A DNA stretch of 64,000 bases from Corynebacterium caspium DSM 44850 (GCF_030440555.1 NZ_CP047118.1:1302001-1366000), one strand, 5' to 3'; shown: positions 8,074-18,768, numbered from the stretch's first letter. Made by a program: numbers and translations. The notes: generated by a model from the letters alone, not told the origin.

Positions 8074-9288
8074 TTAAGCCCATAAAGCGGTGATCCCACT
8101 AATTGACCTAATCCCCAGGTAGATGGTGAGCAGCCAGGCTGCTACTCCAATGAAAAGCAGCCACCGGGGGTATTTATAGCCATCTAGGAGGTCCCGGCGT
8201 CGCCAAGCTGCCCACAGCACCACTGTGAAGCCAAGGGGCAAAATAATGCCATTAAAGGCTCCGGCAAAAATAAGGAGCTTTTGGGGAGCTTGGTTAAGGA
8301 GAATAAAAGCCACAGTGCTTGCCAAAATAAAAATTACAGTAGCCCAACTGCGGATTTTCGGGGAGGTATTTTGGGTGGTCACAAAGCTAATGGAGGTAAA
8401 TGAAGCCCCGATTACTGAGGTAATACCAGCAGACCACAACACCACCCCAAAGGATCTCAAACCGATTTCGCCAGCTGCATTATAGAAAGCATCGGCAGCA
8501 GTATTGTCCTTCGAAAGAGCAACCCCGGTGCTCACGACTCCTAAGACAGCTAAGAAAAGCAGCACGCGCATAATTCCGGTGATAATAATGCCGGTAACTG
8601 AAGCATTTGTAAGCCGGCTAAGGGATTCTCTGCCGGTGACATTGCTATCAATCATGCGGTGGGCGCCGGCAAAAGTGATATAGCCGCCAACGGTTCCCCC
8701 GATTAGCGTTGTTATCACTAAAAAGTTTATTTCGGCAGGCATTACAACATTTTTTAAAGCTTCTCCAACAGGGGGTTGGGAAACTATGGCCACATAGAGC
8801 ATGAGCAAAATCATGATGGCCCCCAATGCCGCCACCAGGCGATCGAGGGCTAAACCGGCTTTTCTAGAGAGAAAGATAAAAATAGCGATAGCTGCCGAAA
8901 TTACACCACCAATTCGGGTATCTAGGCCAAGCATGGCATTAAAGCCCAGGCCAGTTCCCGCAATATTGCCAATATTAAAAACTAGGCCCCCAATAAATAC
9001 TAATCCTCCAAGTAGCCATCCCAGCCCTGGAAGCAGAGCATTTGCTAATTCATTGGCGCGCAGCCCAGAGAGCCCAAGTACGCGCCATACATTCATTTGG
9101 ATAGGGATATCTACCAAGATAGAAAGCACAATTGCGAAGGCAAAAGCTGCCCCTAATTGCACGGTAAATACTGAAGTTTGGGTAAGAAATCCTGGACCAA
9201 TTGCGCTGGTGGCCATCAGGAACATTGCTCCGATTACCGCACTTCTGCCACCTTTGGGGCGCATCACTTCCATTTTTATATCAGCCAT
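8074..9288 (-). CDS. NRAMP-family transporter without the canonical metal ligands (YcsG-like)
   Basis: A membrane protein of about 404 residues with 10 to 11 hydrophobic segments and the NRAMP/LeuT-like layout. In the first helix, where metal-transporting NRAMPs have DPGN, this protein reads SAIGPGFLTQ, so the metal-binding Asp and Asn are absent. The MPH motif expected in helix 6 is also not seen. It faces the pxpABC-biotin carboxylase operon, 31 bases from its stop. In Bacillus subtilis the NRAMP-like ycsG lies among ycsF, kipI and kipA, so I infer a role in 5-oxoproline or related solute uptake, not metal uptake. The start could be the ATG at 9288 or the GTG at 9297; both have GGAG upstream. 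Confidence 0.8.
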   Translation of the reverse strand: MADIKMEVMRPKGGRSAVIGAMFLMATSAIGPGFLTQTSVFTVQLGAAFAFAIVLSILVDIPIQMNVWRVLGLSGLRANELANALLPGLGWLLGGLVFIGGLVFNIGNIAGTGLGFNAMLGLDTRIGGVISAAIAIFIFLSRKAGLALDRLVAALGAIMILLMLYVAIVSQPPVGEALKNVVMPAEINFLVITTLIGGTVGGYITFAGAHRMIDSNVTGRESLSRLTNASVTGIIITGIMRVLLFLAVLGVVSTGVALSKDNTAADAFYNAAGEIGLRSFGVVLWSAGITSVIGASFTSISFVTTQNTSPKIRSWATVIFILASTVAFILLNQAPQKLLIFAGAFNGIILPLGFTVVLWAAWRRRDLLDGYKYPRWLLFIGVAAWLLTIYLGIRSISGITALWA

Positions 9289-9394
9289 AGCTCTCACTCT
9301 CCTGCTCCTGTGATTTAGGACATCATAAAGCAGGTGGGGTGCAGAGTAAAGAGGGTGGCTAAATAAGGGCGCAGCATCGCAAGACGCTGGCGTT

Positions 9395-10027
9395 TTAGGC
9401 AGTAATTCCCATAAATACTAAAATCGCCCCCACGGCATAGCCGGCAACCTTTACCAATAAATCTGCATTATGGCGGGCTTTATTAAATACTGCAGTTTGA
9501 GAGGCCAAAGCTACTGCCACTGCACAAATAGCTGGCAGGCTTAAAGCCAAGCTGGCATAGAGCACCAAAGCTGCAAGCTGCATTCCACTGGCCAAACCTA
9601 CTGCGCTTAAATGCAGCAAACCGGCATAAAAGGGGGCAGAAGTAGCTGATTGCACTAAACCCAAAAGAAAACCCAGCCCTATTGTTTTCCAGGTTAGCTT
9701 TTTTAAAGGGCCTAAAAATCTGCCGATTAAGGCGGCTTCTCCCCCGCGCGTTCGCCACGTCCCAAAAATCGATAGCACTCCCACTGCTATCAAAGCCCAC
9801 GCATAATACGGGGAAGCTAAGGCTTTTTCCACCCATTGTCCCAAGCCCGAAAAAAGATATAGCACCATGCTGGCCAGGCTAAATACTCCAAACCAATCCC
9901 CAATAATAACTGCTGCGGCCACCCCAAAATACTGCTTTCGCGGCAACATCACACCTAAGGCGACAATTATGCCAATTAACAACACATTGATTGAATCAAG
10001 CAATGCGAAGGAGACAGCATGCAGCAT
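9395..10027 (-). CDS. Six-helix integral membrane protein of unknown function
   Basis: A 210-residue protein with about six hydrophobic helices and short loops. The general shape is that of small LysE/cadmium-exporter-like permeases, but no diagnostic motif stands out. AGGAG lies about 10 bases before the ATG. It diverges from the DUF6882-like gene with 66 bases between them. The substrate, if it is a transporter, cannot be guessed from sequence. Confidence 0.75.
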   Translation of the reverse strand: MLHAVSFALLDSINVLLIGIIVALGVMLPRKQYFGVAAAVIIGDWFGVFSLASMVLYLFSGLGQWVEKALASPYYAWALIAVGVLSIFGTWRTRGGEAALIGRFLGPLKKLTWKTIGLGFLLGLVQSATSAPFYAGLLHLSAVGLASGMQLAALVLYASLALSLPAICAVAVALASQTAVFNKARHNADLLVKVAGYAVGAILVFMGITA

Positions 10028-10093
10028 TATGAAGATTCTCCTAACTTAAGAAATACTCACCGAGCTTAACCAAAAAGCGCTAGGCTAACCCTG

Positions 10094-11098
10094 GTGAGAC
10101 TAGACCTACCCCAAACTTTGGAAGAATTAGCCGCCGACAGTGCAATTATCCGTGCGGATCAGGCAGATCGTTACCGGCGTCGTTATGGCGTAATTGAAGC
10201 AGTTGAGTTCATTGGGCCAAATCCTCAGGATCCCACTTTTGATGCGCCAGTACAAATACGCCTCTTGCCTTCACAAATAGTGCTCCCAGGGCGACGCATC
10301 GCTGAATTATCTAATACCTGGTCTTGGCGCACTGCCAGTGCCCCAGAACGCCCTGATGATCCGATAAACGATACGGTGCTAGCTGCGGCTGGAACGCTAT
10401 GCCAGGGGGCTCCAATTTATTTGGCGCCGCGCGCCGATGGCAGCACCTATGCTGTGGCCCTGCCTTATGAAAACACTTTGCCGACACTAATGCCGCGGGC
10501 TTTAGTAGCTGGTTTAGCAGATCTTTCAAATCCGGAGCTTTCCCGGCGCGCGGTGTTGGCGGCAGCTAGTCAATGGCAAATACCTATTAGTGGCGATATT
10601 GATTTTGCTAATGATATCCAGGTTCGTTTTCAAGGAGATATCGCTACTGAGGTGTTGGTTTCGCAGCAGCCAAGTATTTTGGAAATGGCCACGGATTTTT
10701 ATTATTTCTCTCTTGAGCATGAGCTTTTTGCGGGTTTGCAAAAACCAGAAATTCTTTTAGGCACCTATGATGCAACTACCTGGTACTGGGAGAATCCGGA
10801 GATTATGGCTTATGGACGTGAGCATGCAATCTTGCCTTTTGCCCAACCTAGGCGGCCAGTCGCGGAAGTTTTGATGCTTCTTACTGCAGCTAAGCCGGCT
10901 TTAGGATTGTGGTATCACAGTTTCCAACCGACAAAAACTGGGCGTCAAGCTGTCTATCTTTCTAGTGGTCCGAAATTACCTCCGCCTAGCCAGGCGGCAA
11001 TACATGCAGTTTTGGCTCGGCCAGTACCACAGGGTTGGGATAGGGATCGGGCGGCGGTCTCTTATCGGCAGCAGCGCGGCGCTAGCATAGTGGAATGA
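10094..11098 (+). CDS. DUF6882-like conserved protein
   Basis: A 334-residue soluble protein with no signal peptide. Its central and C-terminal parts, including ATTWYWENPE and a Trp-rich WYHSFQ segment, resemble actinobacterial proteins of the DUF6882 type; this is from memory of such families. The biochemical role is unknown. The start is a GTG at 10094 and the stop overlaps the next gene in an ATGA arrangement, so it is probably translated with the HAD phosphatase downstream. Confidence 0.7.
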   Translation: MRLDLPQTLEELAADSAIIRADQADRYRRRYGVIEAVEFIGPNPQDPTFDAPVQIRLLPSQIVLPGRRIAELSNTWSWRTASAPERPDDPINDTVLAAAGTLCQGAPIYLAPRADGSTYAVALPYENTLPTLMPRALVAGLADLSNPELSRRAVLAAASQWQIPISGDIDFANDIQVRFQGDIATEVLVSQQPSILEMATDFYYFSLEHELFAGLQKPEILLGTYDATTWYWENPEIMAYGREHAILPFAQPRRPVAEVLMLLTAAKPALGLWYHSFQPTKTGRQAVYLSSGPKLPPPSQAAIHAVLARPVPQGWDRDRAAVSYRQQRGASIVE

Positions 11099-11874
11099 CT
11101 TATTCGCTGATAGCTATGGATATGGACGGCACGTTTTTAGATGAAAACGGTAATGTCCCGCCAGATTTCCTCACTTTATACCCGAAATTGCGTAGTTTAG
11201 GTTTAAGTTTCACCCCTTCTTCAGGACGACAACTTGCCACTTTGCGGGAAATGTTTGGACATCTTGGCGCCGAGCTTAACTATATTGCCGAAAATGGCGC
11301 GGTGGTGGTGGCTGCCGGAAAGATTGTGGATACCACCAGCTTGGCTAAAGAAACGGTGCATCGGGTATTAGCTGCGGTGCAGGGTTATCCCACGCATTTG
11401 GATTTGGTGGTGTGTGAGCCAGAAATGGCTTATTTGATTCCCCCACAGCCAGCACCGGTACATAAGTATTATCATGCGATCACCCATGTGTCTGATCTAG
11501 CTGCCGTAATAGGCGATAATATTATTAAGCTTGCCATTTATTGTCCTGCTGATTCGCAGGCAGTGGCAGCTGCTTTCCAGAAATTAGTCCCCGAGGCTGC
11601 GGTGGTAGCTTCGGCACCGGATTGGGTAGATATTATGCATCCGGAGGCGAATAAAGGCCGCGCTTTGGAGAAACTCAGCGCGGCCCTTGATATTCCATTG
11701 GCAGAAACAATAGCTTTTGGGGATTACCTAAATGACTATGAGCTTTTGGAAGTAGCTGGCACTTCTTATGCGATGGCTAATGCTCATCCTGATCTATTAG
11801 CTATTGCAGATCATATTGCGCCAGCTAATACTGAAAATGGGGTGATGCGCGTACTTACTGAGCTGCTACTTTAA
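11095..11874 (+). CDS. HAD-superfamily sugar/cofactor phosphatase (Cof type)
   Basis: A 259-residue HAD IIB (Cof-like) hydrolase. Motif I is AMDMDGTFLDENG with the nucleophile Asp and the second Asp, motif II is TPSSGRQLATL, the Lys of motif III lies in NKGRALEKL, and motif IV is AFGDYLNDYELLEVAG. The usual final Met of the GDxxNDxxM motif is Leu here. Such enzymes dephosphorylate sugar phosphates, FMN or PLP; the substrate is not predictable. It overlaps the preceding gene by 4 bases and the convergent monooxygenase gene by 20 bases. Confidence 0.88.
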   Translation: MTYSLIAMDMDGTFLDENGNVPPDFLTLYPKLRSLGLSFTPSSGRQLATLREMFGHLGAELNYIAENGAVVVAAGKIVDTTSLAKETVHRVLAAVQGYPTHLDLVVCEPEMAYLIPPQPAPVHKYYHAITHVSDLAAVIGDNIIKLAIYCPADSQAVAAAFQKLVPEAAVVASAPDWVDIMHPEANKGRALEKLSAALDIPLAETIAFGDYLNDYELLEVAGTSYAMANAHPDLLAIADHIAPANTENGVMRVLTELLL

Positions 11875-12184
11875 ATTCTGCCATCTCATCCCATTCGGTT
11901 TTACCCGGAATCAGGGTATTGATAATGGTCGGGGTTTCTAGCAGCAAAGTGGGAAATAATTCCTGGGCATCCTGGAAATGCTGGGAATTTACGTGAGGGC
12001 CGGCGGCATCATCTTGGAAAGCCTCAATGAGCAGGTACTCATTGGGGTTTTCGGCACTGCGATACCAATCAAAGAAGATATTTCCCGGCTCTGCCCGCGA
12101 TGCTGCGGTGAAATCGGCTACCTTTTCTAGGAAGTTTTCGACATATTCTGGCTTGGGCAAGAAACGCACATTAATCAAAATCAT
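11855..12184 (-). CDS. Antibiotic-biosynthesis-monooxygenase (ABM) domain protein, YgiN-like
   Basis: A 109-residue dimeric alpha-beta barrel protein of the ABM/quinol monooxygenase type. The pattern is ILINVRFLPKPEYVENFLE, then EPGNIFFDWYRS, then YLLIEAFQDDAA and a conserved His in SQHFQ. Proteins of this type act on quinones or reactive carbonyl compounds, or simply bind small molecules. Its 3' end overlaps the HAD gene on the other strand by 20 bases. Confidence 0.8.
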   Translation of the reverse strand: MILINVRFLPKPEYVENFLEKVADFTAASRAEPGNIFFDWYRSAENPNEYLLIEAFQDDAAGPHVNSQHFQDAQELFPTLLLETPTIINTLIPGKTEWDEMAEFKVAAQ

Positions 12185-12209
12185 AGGTTTAAGCTTACCT
12201 ATATATTGC

Positions 12210-14081
12210 TTAACCTTCGAGCTTTTCGGCCTTTTCCAACCACTCCAGCTCTAAAGCATCGCGATCTTCTTTTAAGGTGCGCACCTGGGCACTCAATTCT
12301 GCTAATTTCCCAAATTCTTGCTCCTCTGAAGCTTTCGCCATAGCCACTTCAGTGGTCGCAATCTTTTTATCAAAGGCGCGCATATCGCGTTCGATCCGAT
12401 TTAAACTTTTACGTAATTCTCGGTGCTCTTGGGCACTTAGCGTGCTAGCTGGTGCCGCCGTAGCTGTGGTCACCACTGCATCAGCGCTGCTACCGCTGCT
12501 GCCGCTGTCGCTGCCGCTTCCGGAATAATCGGGGGCGCTGTGCCTTTCGCGAGCATTGCCAAGGTCTACTGTTCCAGTCGGAAGATCAGCAGCCCGGCGC
12601 TCCAAATACTGTTCGATACCACCAGGGAGATTCGTAAGGTGGCCATCGCCAAATAAAGCCCAGGTGGTATCGGCAATGCGCTCAATTAGGTACCTATCGT
12701 GGGAGATAACCACTAGGGTGCCGGCCCAGGAATCTAGCAATGATTCCAGCTCTTGCAAGGTGTCAATATCTAGATCATTGGTGGGCTCATCCAGGAGCAA
12801 AATATTTGGGGAGTCCATCAAAATGCAGGTCAATTGCAGGCGTCTTCTTTCGCCACCGGAGAGATCTTTTACTGGGGTGCGCTGGCGTTTAGCTTCAAAT
12901 CCCAGGCGTTCAAGGAGCTGGGAGGCGCTTAGTTGTCCGCCGGCAAATTCCACGTAGCTGGCCACATTTTGGACAGCTTCAAGCACGCGCATATTGGGGT
13001 CAAGATCATCTAATTCCTGCCGCAACCAACCAATGCGCGCAGTTTGTCCGATAATGCGTTTGCCCTGGCTAAGGGGGTATTCGCCAGCTAGGGTGCGTAG
13101 CAAAGTGGTTTTGCCCGAGCCGTTTACTCCGACTAAACCTAGGCGTTCCCCAGGGGCTAGGCGCCAGGTGAGATCTTTTACTAGCATGCGCCCATCGGGG
13201 GTATCAATGCGGGCATCTTCTAATTCAATTACCACTTTGCCTTGGCGGCGTTGGGCGAATTTCAATAGTTCAACGGAGTTGCGCGGATTTGGCACATCGG
13301 CGATTAGTGCCTCTGCGGCTTCAATGCGATATTTAGGTTTCGAGGTTCGTGCCGGGGCGCCGCGACGCAACCAAGCTAGCTCTTTACGGGCTAAATTGCG
13401 TCGCCTAGCTTCGGCAGCACTGGCTTGACGGGTGCGCTCAGCCCGGGCAAAGATCCAGTCGTTATAGCCGCCTTCGTATACATCTACCTGGCCATCGTGT
13501 ACTTCCCAGGTGGTGGTAGCTACGGTATCTAAGAACCAGCGATCGTGGGTTACTACTACCAGCGCTACCCGACGTGAGATCAAATAATTGGCCAGCCACT
13601 GCACCCCTTCTACGTCCAAGTGGTTGGTGGGTTCGTCAAGAATTACCAGGTCTAAGTCTTGGACTAGTGCGGCAGCTAGGTTGACGCGACGTCTTTCTCC
13701 GCCAGAGAGTTCTCCGACGCGGGTGTCTAGGCCTAATCCCACGATGCCTAGTCCGCCTAATACTTCGCGCACGCTAGCATTGGCTGCCCACTCATAGGTT
13801 TCTAGGCCTAAAGGTTCAAGTACTACGTCTTGAATGGTTTTTTCAGGATCTAGTTCAGCACGCTGGGTGACCACTGCTAAGGCTAGGTCAGAGATGTGGG
13901 AAACTCGTCCAGAATCTGGTTCTTCCAGGCCACTTAGGATCTCTAGCAGGGTGGTTTTTCCGCCACCGTTTAGCCCTACTACCCCGATACGATCGTGTTT
14001 TTGCACTCCGAGACTGACTTTATCCAAGAGTGTTTTCAATCCGTAGGACTTAGTGATGTCTTCTAGATTGATGAGGTTCAT
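12210..14081 (-). CDS. ABC-F family ATPase (Uup/Etta-like, ribosome associated)
   Basis: A 623-residue protein with two nucleotide-binding domains and no membrane segments, as in ABC-F proteins that act on the ribosome. Walker A motifs are GLNGGGKTTLLEIL and GVNGSGKTTLLRTL; signature/Walker B motifs are LSGGERRRVNLAAAL with LDEPTNHLD, and LSGGERRRLQL with LDEPTNDLD. The inter-domain linker (about 215-265) is Arg/Ala-rich. A Gly/Ser-rich tether (around residues 510-530) leads to a C-terminal coiled coil of about 80 residues, as in Uup. It lies directly downstream of ispE with a 15-base gap, in a ksgA-ispE-ABC order seen in other corynebacteria. Antibiotic resistance activity cannot be inferred. 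Confidence 0.9.
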   Translation of the reverse strand: MNLINLEDITKSYGLKTLLDKVSLGVQKHDRIGVVGLNGGGKTTLLEILSGLEEPDSGRVSHISDLALAVVTQRAELDPEKTIQDVVLEPLGLETYEWAANASVREVLGGLGIVGLGLDTRVGELSGGERRRVNLAAALVQDLDLVILDEPTNHLDVEGVQWLANYLISRRVALVVVTHDRWFLDTVATTTWEVHDGQVDVYEGGYNDWIFARAERTRQASAAEARRRNLARKELAWLRRGAPARTSKPKYRIEAAEALIADVPNPRNSVELLKFAQRRQGKVVIELEDARIDTPDGRMLVKDLTWRLAPGERLGLVGVNGSGKTTLLRTLAGEYPLSQGKRIIGQTARIGWLRQELDDLDPNMRVLEAVQNVASYVEFAGGQLSASQLLERLGFEAKRQRTPVKDLSGGERRRLQLTCILMDSPNILLLDEPTNDLDIDTLQELESLLDSWAGTLVVISHDRYLIERIADTTWALFGDGHLTNLPGGIEQYLERRAADLPTGTVDLGNARERHSAPDYSGSGSDSGSSGSSADAVVTTATAAPASTLSAQEHRELRKSLNRIERDMRAFDKKIATTEVAMAKASEEQEFGKLAELSAQVRTLKEDRDALELEWLEKAEKLEG

Positions 14082-14096
14082 GCATTCCTTCGATCT

Positions 14097-14981
14097 TTAA
14101 ATGAGGTGAGCGCCGCGAGTTTCGCTGGCTACTACTAGCGACGGAATATTTTCCGCCATTAATTCTTCGGCTACTAAATCCGCGTGATAATGATCCATGC
14201 ACAGTGCGGCCACTGTGGGCCCGGAGCCAGAAACAATACTAGCTAAGGCGGTGGTTTGAAACGCTTTTTTAAGTTCTGGCAATAAACTTAGCGCGGCTGG
14301 TTGTAAATCATTATGTAATTGCTTAGCTAAGGTTTGCGGGTGCCCTTTGGCTAAGGCTTGGTAAATACTATCTGGCAGCGCAGTACTTGGCAGCTGCAAA
14401 CGGTCATAGGTTTTAAATACTTCTGGGGTTGAAAGGTGCTTATGGGAAAGCGCAATTACCCAGGTAGTAGGTTTGGCAAGCACGCTTACTAACTCATCGC
14501 CACGTCCAGTGCCGCGGGCGGTGCCACCGATTAGACAAAATGGAATATCTGCCCCCAGGCTGCTTCCGATATGCAGTAATTCGGCTCTACTTAGGAAATT
14601 ATCTAGCAGGGCGTTTAGGGCCATGAGCATGGCGGCGGCATCGGCAGAGCCGCCAGCCATTCCGCCGGCTACGGGAACTTGCTTGTTGATAGTTATGGCT
14701 AATGGCGGTAAGGGGGCATGGGCTATTTCTGCCAAATACTCATTAAATCGTTTATAGGTTTTTATTACTAGGTTGCTGTCATCGGTGGGTACTAAATTGG
14801 CGTGGCGTCCAGTAATTTCCAAGCTGAGTTCCGCAGCCGGGGTGATAGTTATATCTTCTGCTAAATCGACTGCCTGGAATATGGTTTCTAGCTGGTGGTA
14901 GCCATCTTCGCGCACTGGCCCTACGCCTAGGAAAAGATTTATTTTGCCATAGGCCCGCGCCCGGATTGTGCCCTTTTTCAC
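14097..14981 (-). CDS. ispE: 4-diphosphocytidyl-2-C-methyl-D-erythritol kinase
   Basis: IspE phosphorylates CDP-methylerythritol in the non-mevalonate isoprenoid pathway. The 294-residue GHMP kinase has [13 protein letters not shown] at the N terminus, the ATP-binding loop [15 protein letters not shown] and the C-terminal [10 protein letters not shown]. Its start overlaps the rsmA stop by 4 bases, so translation is probably coupled. Confidence 0.94.
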   Translation of the reverse strand: MKKGTIRARAYGKINLFLGVGPVREDGYHQLETIFQAVDLAEDITITPAAELSLEITGRHANLVPTDDSNLVIKTYKRFNEYLAEIAHAPLPPLAITINKQVPVAGGMAGGSADAAAMLMALNALLDNFLSRAELLHIGSSLGADIPFCLIGGTARGTGRGDELVSVLAKPTTWVIALSHKHLSTPEVFKTYDRLQLPSTALPDSIYQALAKGHPQTLAKQLHNDLQPAALSLLPELKKAFQTTALASIVSGSGPTVAALCMDHYHADLVAEELMAENIPSLVVASETRGAHLI

Positions 14982-15820
14982 GGGATTACTCCTGGCGCTA
15001 GTTTTATGAAATCAGCCACAGATAATTTTTCGCCTCTTTCGCGCGGATCAATTCCGGCTTTAACCAAGGCTGCTTCTGCAGCTGCCGCAGAGCCGTAGTA
15101 TCCGGCTAGGGCTGCGCGCAAAGTTTTCCGGCGTTGGGCAAAGGCGGCATCAATAATTGGAAATACTGCCTGGCGAATTTCTGGGCCCCAGTTATCTTTA
15201 CGATCAATTCTTACCAACCCAGATTCGATCTTTGGTGCTGGCCAGAACACATTTTTACCAATTGATCCAGCCCGGCGCACGTCCCCATAAAAGGCAGCTT
15301 TCACACTGGGGATGCCATAGATTTTAGAACCAGGGGTAGCTGCTAAGCGATCTGCTACTTCTGCTTGCACCATTACTAGTACCCGTTTGATGCTGGGAAA
15401 TTCCTCTAAGAGGTGTAAAAGTACTGGTACAGAAACGTTATAGGGCAAATTTGCCACTAGGGCTGTGGGATTGTCTACTTCTTCTCGACGCAAGCGTAAA
15501 GCATCACGTTCTAATACCTTAAGCTGCGCATTTTTAGGTCCGCGTGCGGCCACTGTGATGGGCAGGTGGGTGGCCAGGCGCGGATCTATTTCGACGGCGG
15601 TGACTGGGGCTATATCTAATAGCGCCAAAGTTAAAGATCCCAGACCTGGGCCTACCTCTATCACGTGATCAGCAGCGGTGATTTCTGCGGCAGCGACGAT
15701 GCGTCGCACGGTATTAGGATCATGCACGAAATTCTGGCCGAGCTTCTTAGTTGGAGAAATATCTAGAAGCTCAGCCAGTTGCCGGATCTCTACCGGACCT
15801 AAAAGCTGAGAGTTATCCAC
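14978..15820 (-). CDS. rsmA: 16S rRNA dimethyladenosine transferase
   Basis: RsmA (KsgA) dimethylates two adjacent adenines near the 3' end of 16S rRNA using S-adenosylmethionine. The 280-residue protein has the family opening [18 protein letters not shown], the SAM loop [16 protein letters not shown] and the catalytic NLPYNVSVP. The C-terminal domain includes [12 protein letters not shown]. It follows rpf2 with a gap of only about 10 bases and overlaps ispE by 4. Confidence 0.95.
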   Translation of the reverse strand: MDNSQLLGPVEIRQLAELLDISPTKKLGQNFVHDPNTVRRIVAAAEITAADHVIEVGPGLGSLTLALLDIAPVTAVEIDPRLATHLPITVAARGPKNAQLKVLERDALRLRREEVDNPTALVANLPYNVSVPVLLHLLEEFPSIKRVLVMVQAEVADRLAATPGSKIYGIPSVKAAFYGDVRRAGSIGKNVFWPAPKIESGLVRIDRKDNWGPEIRQAVFPIIDAAFAQRRKTLRAALAGYYGSAAAAEAALVKAGIDPRERGEKLSVADFIKLAPGVIP

Positions 15821-15830
15821 CTAGCAGAGC

Positions 15831-17000
<1,170 letters not shown>

Positions 17001-17789
17001 TTAGCGATTGTCCAGCTTATATACCCTATCGAATGTTGCATTTACATCTTCTGCAACTTCACTAACATCTACCCCACGAGCCTCAGCTATGCATCGTGCT
17101 GTAAACGGAATCATCGCTGGCTCATTAGGTTTGCCGCGGTGAGGTTCTGGCGTTAAATAAGGCGCATCGGTTTCCACCAAATACTGTTCGCGCGGGGCCA
17201 AAGCGGCGGCGGCACGTAAATCAGCATTCCGCTTAAAAGTTATATTGCCAGAAAAACTTAAAACATATCCGCGCTCTAAAAATTCCCGGGCGGTAGCAAG
17301 GGGCGAAGAAAAACAGTGCATAATTACCGAACTCGGGCGCGGTGCATCGTCTAGAATTCGCAAAGTTTCTGCATCCCCTTCCCGATTATGGATCATCAGG
17401 GCTTTGCCAGTTTCCACCGCTAAATCAATATGCCACCTTAAAGCTTCTTCCTGTAGCTCTAAAGGAGCTGTTTGCGAATTATGCTTTAACCAATAAGTAT
17501 CAATGCCTGTTTCCCCAATCGCGACACACAACGGATTATGCGCCATTTCCCGCAACTGCTGTTGCGCCGCCTCCCCCTGATATTCCTGCGCCTTGGTAGG
17601 GTGCACCGCACAGGCGGCCCAAATCGAGGTGCCATCGGCAATAGCTAAGGCTGCTGCAGCTTCTGCGATACCATCACCAACAGTGACCATGCGCCTAACC
17701 CCTGCTTTTTGGGCGCGCGCAAGTAAGTCTGGTACTGGGTCTTTGCAGCTGGTCAGGTGGGTGTGGGCATCGATAAGCGAATAAGACAT
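17001..17789 (-). CDS. tatD: TatD-family metal-dependent DNase
   Basis: A roughly 262-residue TIM-barrel hydrolase. Metal ligands lie in LIDAHTHLTS, in the Glu of AIGETGIDTYW, in MIHNRE, in VIMHCFSS and in the Asp of ETDAPYLTPEPHRG. TatD proteins are 3'-5' exonucleases or deoxyribonucleases in DNA repair and degradation. The start is uncertain: ATGs at 17789 and 17798 are both possible, and a reverse-strand CATACT lies 5 bases before the latter. The 5' end nearly touches the divergent MDR gene. Confidence 0.9.
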   Translation of the reverse strand: MSYSLIDAHTHLTSCKDPVPDLLARAQKAGVRRMVTVGDGIAEAAAALAIADGTSIWAACAVHPTKAQEYQGEAAQQQLREMAHNPLCVAIGETGIDTYWLKHNSQTAPLELQEEALRWHIDLAVETGKALMIHNREGDAETLRILDDAPRPSSVIMHCFSSPLATAREFLERGYVLSFSGNITFKRNADLRAAAALAPREQYLVETDAPYLTPEPHRGKPNEPAMIPFTARCIAEARGVDVSEVAEDVNATFDRVYKLDNR

Positions 17790-17802
17790 AAATTCCATTC
17801 TG

Positions 17803-17808
17803 TAGTAT
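17803..17808 (+). promoter_or_regulatory. -10 element for a leaderless MDR oxidoreductase transcript
   Basis: TAGTAT is followed by six bases and then ATG at 17815, with no ribosome binding site. The spacing places the transcription start on the start codon. The element overlaps the 5' end of tatD on the other strand. Confidence 0.5.
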
Positions 17809-17814
17809 GTGGTC

Positions 17815-18765
17815 ATGAAAGCTGTAACTGCGAACCCTAATTTTCAAGAAGTTGAACTTCCAGATCCAGTTCCTGGGCCACACGATATTTTGGTGGAGGT
17901 GCGGGCGACTTCAATCAATCCCATTGATACCAAAATGCGCGCTCGCGGGGCCACTTTGCTTGGTTATGATGCCGTGGGCACGGTTTTATCTTGTGGCGAA
18001 CTAGTTACTCGTTTCCAACCTGGGGAGCGCGTTTTTTATGCCGGCGATAATGCTCGTCCCGGCACTAATGCCGCCTTGCATGTAGTAGATGCCCGCATTG
18101 TGGGACATGCCCCGCGCACTCTAGACGATGCCGATGCTGCTGCCTTGCCGCTGGTAAACCTCACTGCTTGGGAAAGCCTTTTTGATTGTTTGCGCCTTTC
18201 AGTGCATTCCGATGGAACGCTCCTAGTGCTAGGCGGGGCTGGTGGGGTGCCCAGCGCCCTTATTCAGCTAGCGCGTGCCCTTACGCGCATGGAGATCGTC
18301 GGTACTGCTTCGCGGGCAGAAAGCCACGAGTGGGTGCTTTCTTGTGGCGCGCACCGGGTGGTTAATCACCGTGAAGATTTAGTGGCCCAATTGGGGGAAA
18401 ATTCGGTAGCTGCGGCCTTTTCTTCGTGGACTACTAAGCGCGAAGCTGAGTTGGCGGCCGTTTTGCAGCCGCGCACAGAATTTGTGCTTATCGATGATCC
18501 GGTAGATTTCCAGATTGCCCCCTTTAAAGCTAAGGCCCAAGGTATTCGCTGGGAATCCATGTTTGCCCGCCCGCATTGCACCGATATTGCCCAACTTTCT
18601 GAACAGGGGCGAATCTTAGATAAAATTGCTGACCTTGCCGATAAAGGCATCATAAAATCGCCGCGAACTGCAACTCTTTCGGGTTTAAGTGCGCAGACTT
18701 TTAAAGAGGCGCATCGCCGTATTGCTACGGCGAGCACCATTGGCAAGATCTCTATCGTCTACTAG
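17815..18765 (+). CDS. Zinc-independent MDR oxidoreductase (quinone oxidoreductase-like)
   Basis: A 316-residue medium-chain dehydrogenase/reductase. The N-terminal catalytic domain begins MKAVTANPNFQEVELPDP and includes SINPIDTKMR; the nucleotide-binding loop is VLGGAGGVPSALIQLA. The Cys/His ligands for structural and catalytic zinc found in alcohol dehydrogenases are not evident, as in quinone oxidoreductases of the zeta-crystallin/YhfP type, which use NADPH. The C-terminal sequence HRRIATASTIGKISIVY is typical. Its stop is only 3 bases from the convergent metG stop. Confidence 0.85.
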   Translation: MKAVTANPNFQEVELPDPVPGPHDILVEVRATSINPIDTKMRARGATLLGYDAVGTVLSCGELVTRFQPGERVFYAGDNARPGTNAALHVVDARIVGHAPRTLDDADAAALPLVNLTAWESLFDCLRLSVHSDGTLLVLGGAGGVPSALIQLARALTRMEIVGTASRAESHEWVLSCGAHRVVNHREDLVAQLGENSVAAAFSSWTTKREAELAAVLQPRTEFVLIDDPVDFQIAPFKAKAQGIRWESMFARPHCTDIAQLSEQGRILDKIADLADKGIIKSPRTATLSGLSAQTFKEAHRRIATASTIGKISIVY

Positions 18766-18768
18766 CTT

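Noticed and set aside
12183..12202. ATAGGTTTAAGCTTACCTAT as a DtxR box before the ABM gene
   Set aside because: The half-sites are 8 bases apart instead of 7 and the core does not match, so I did not call an operator.
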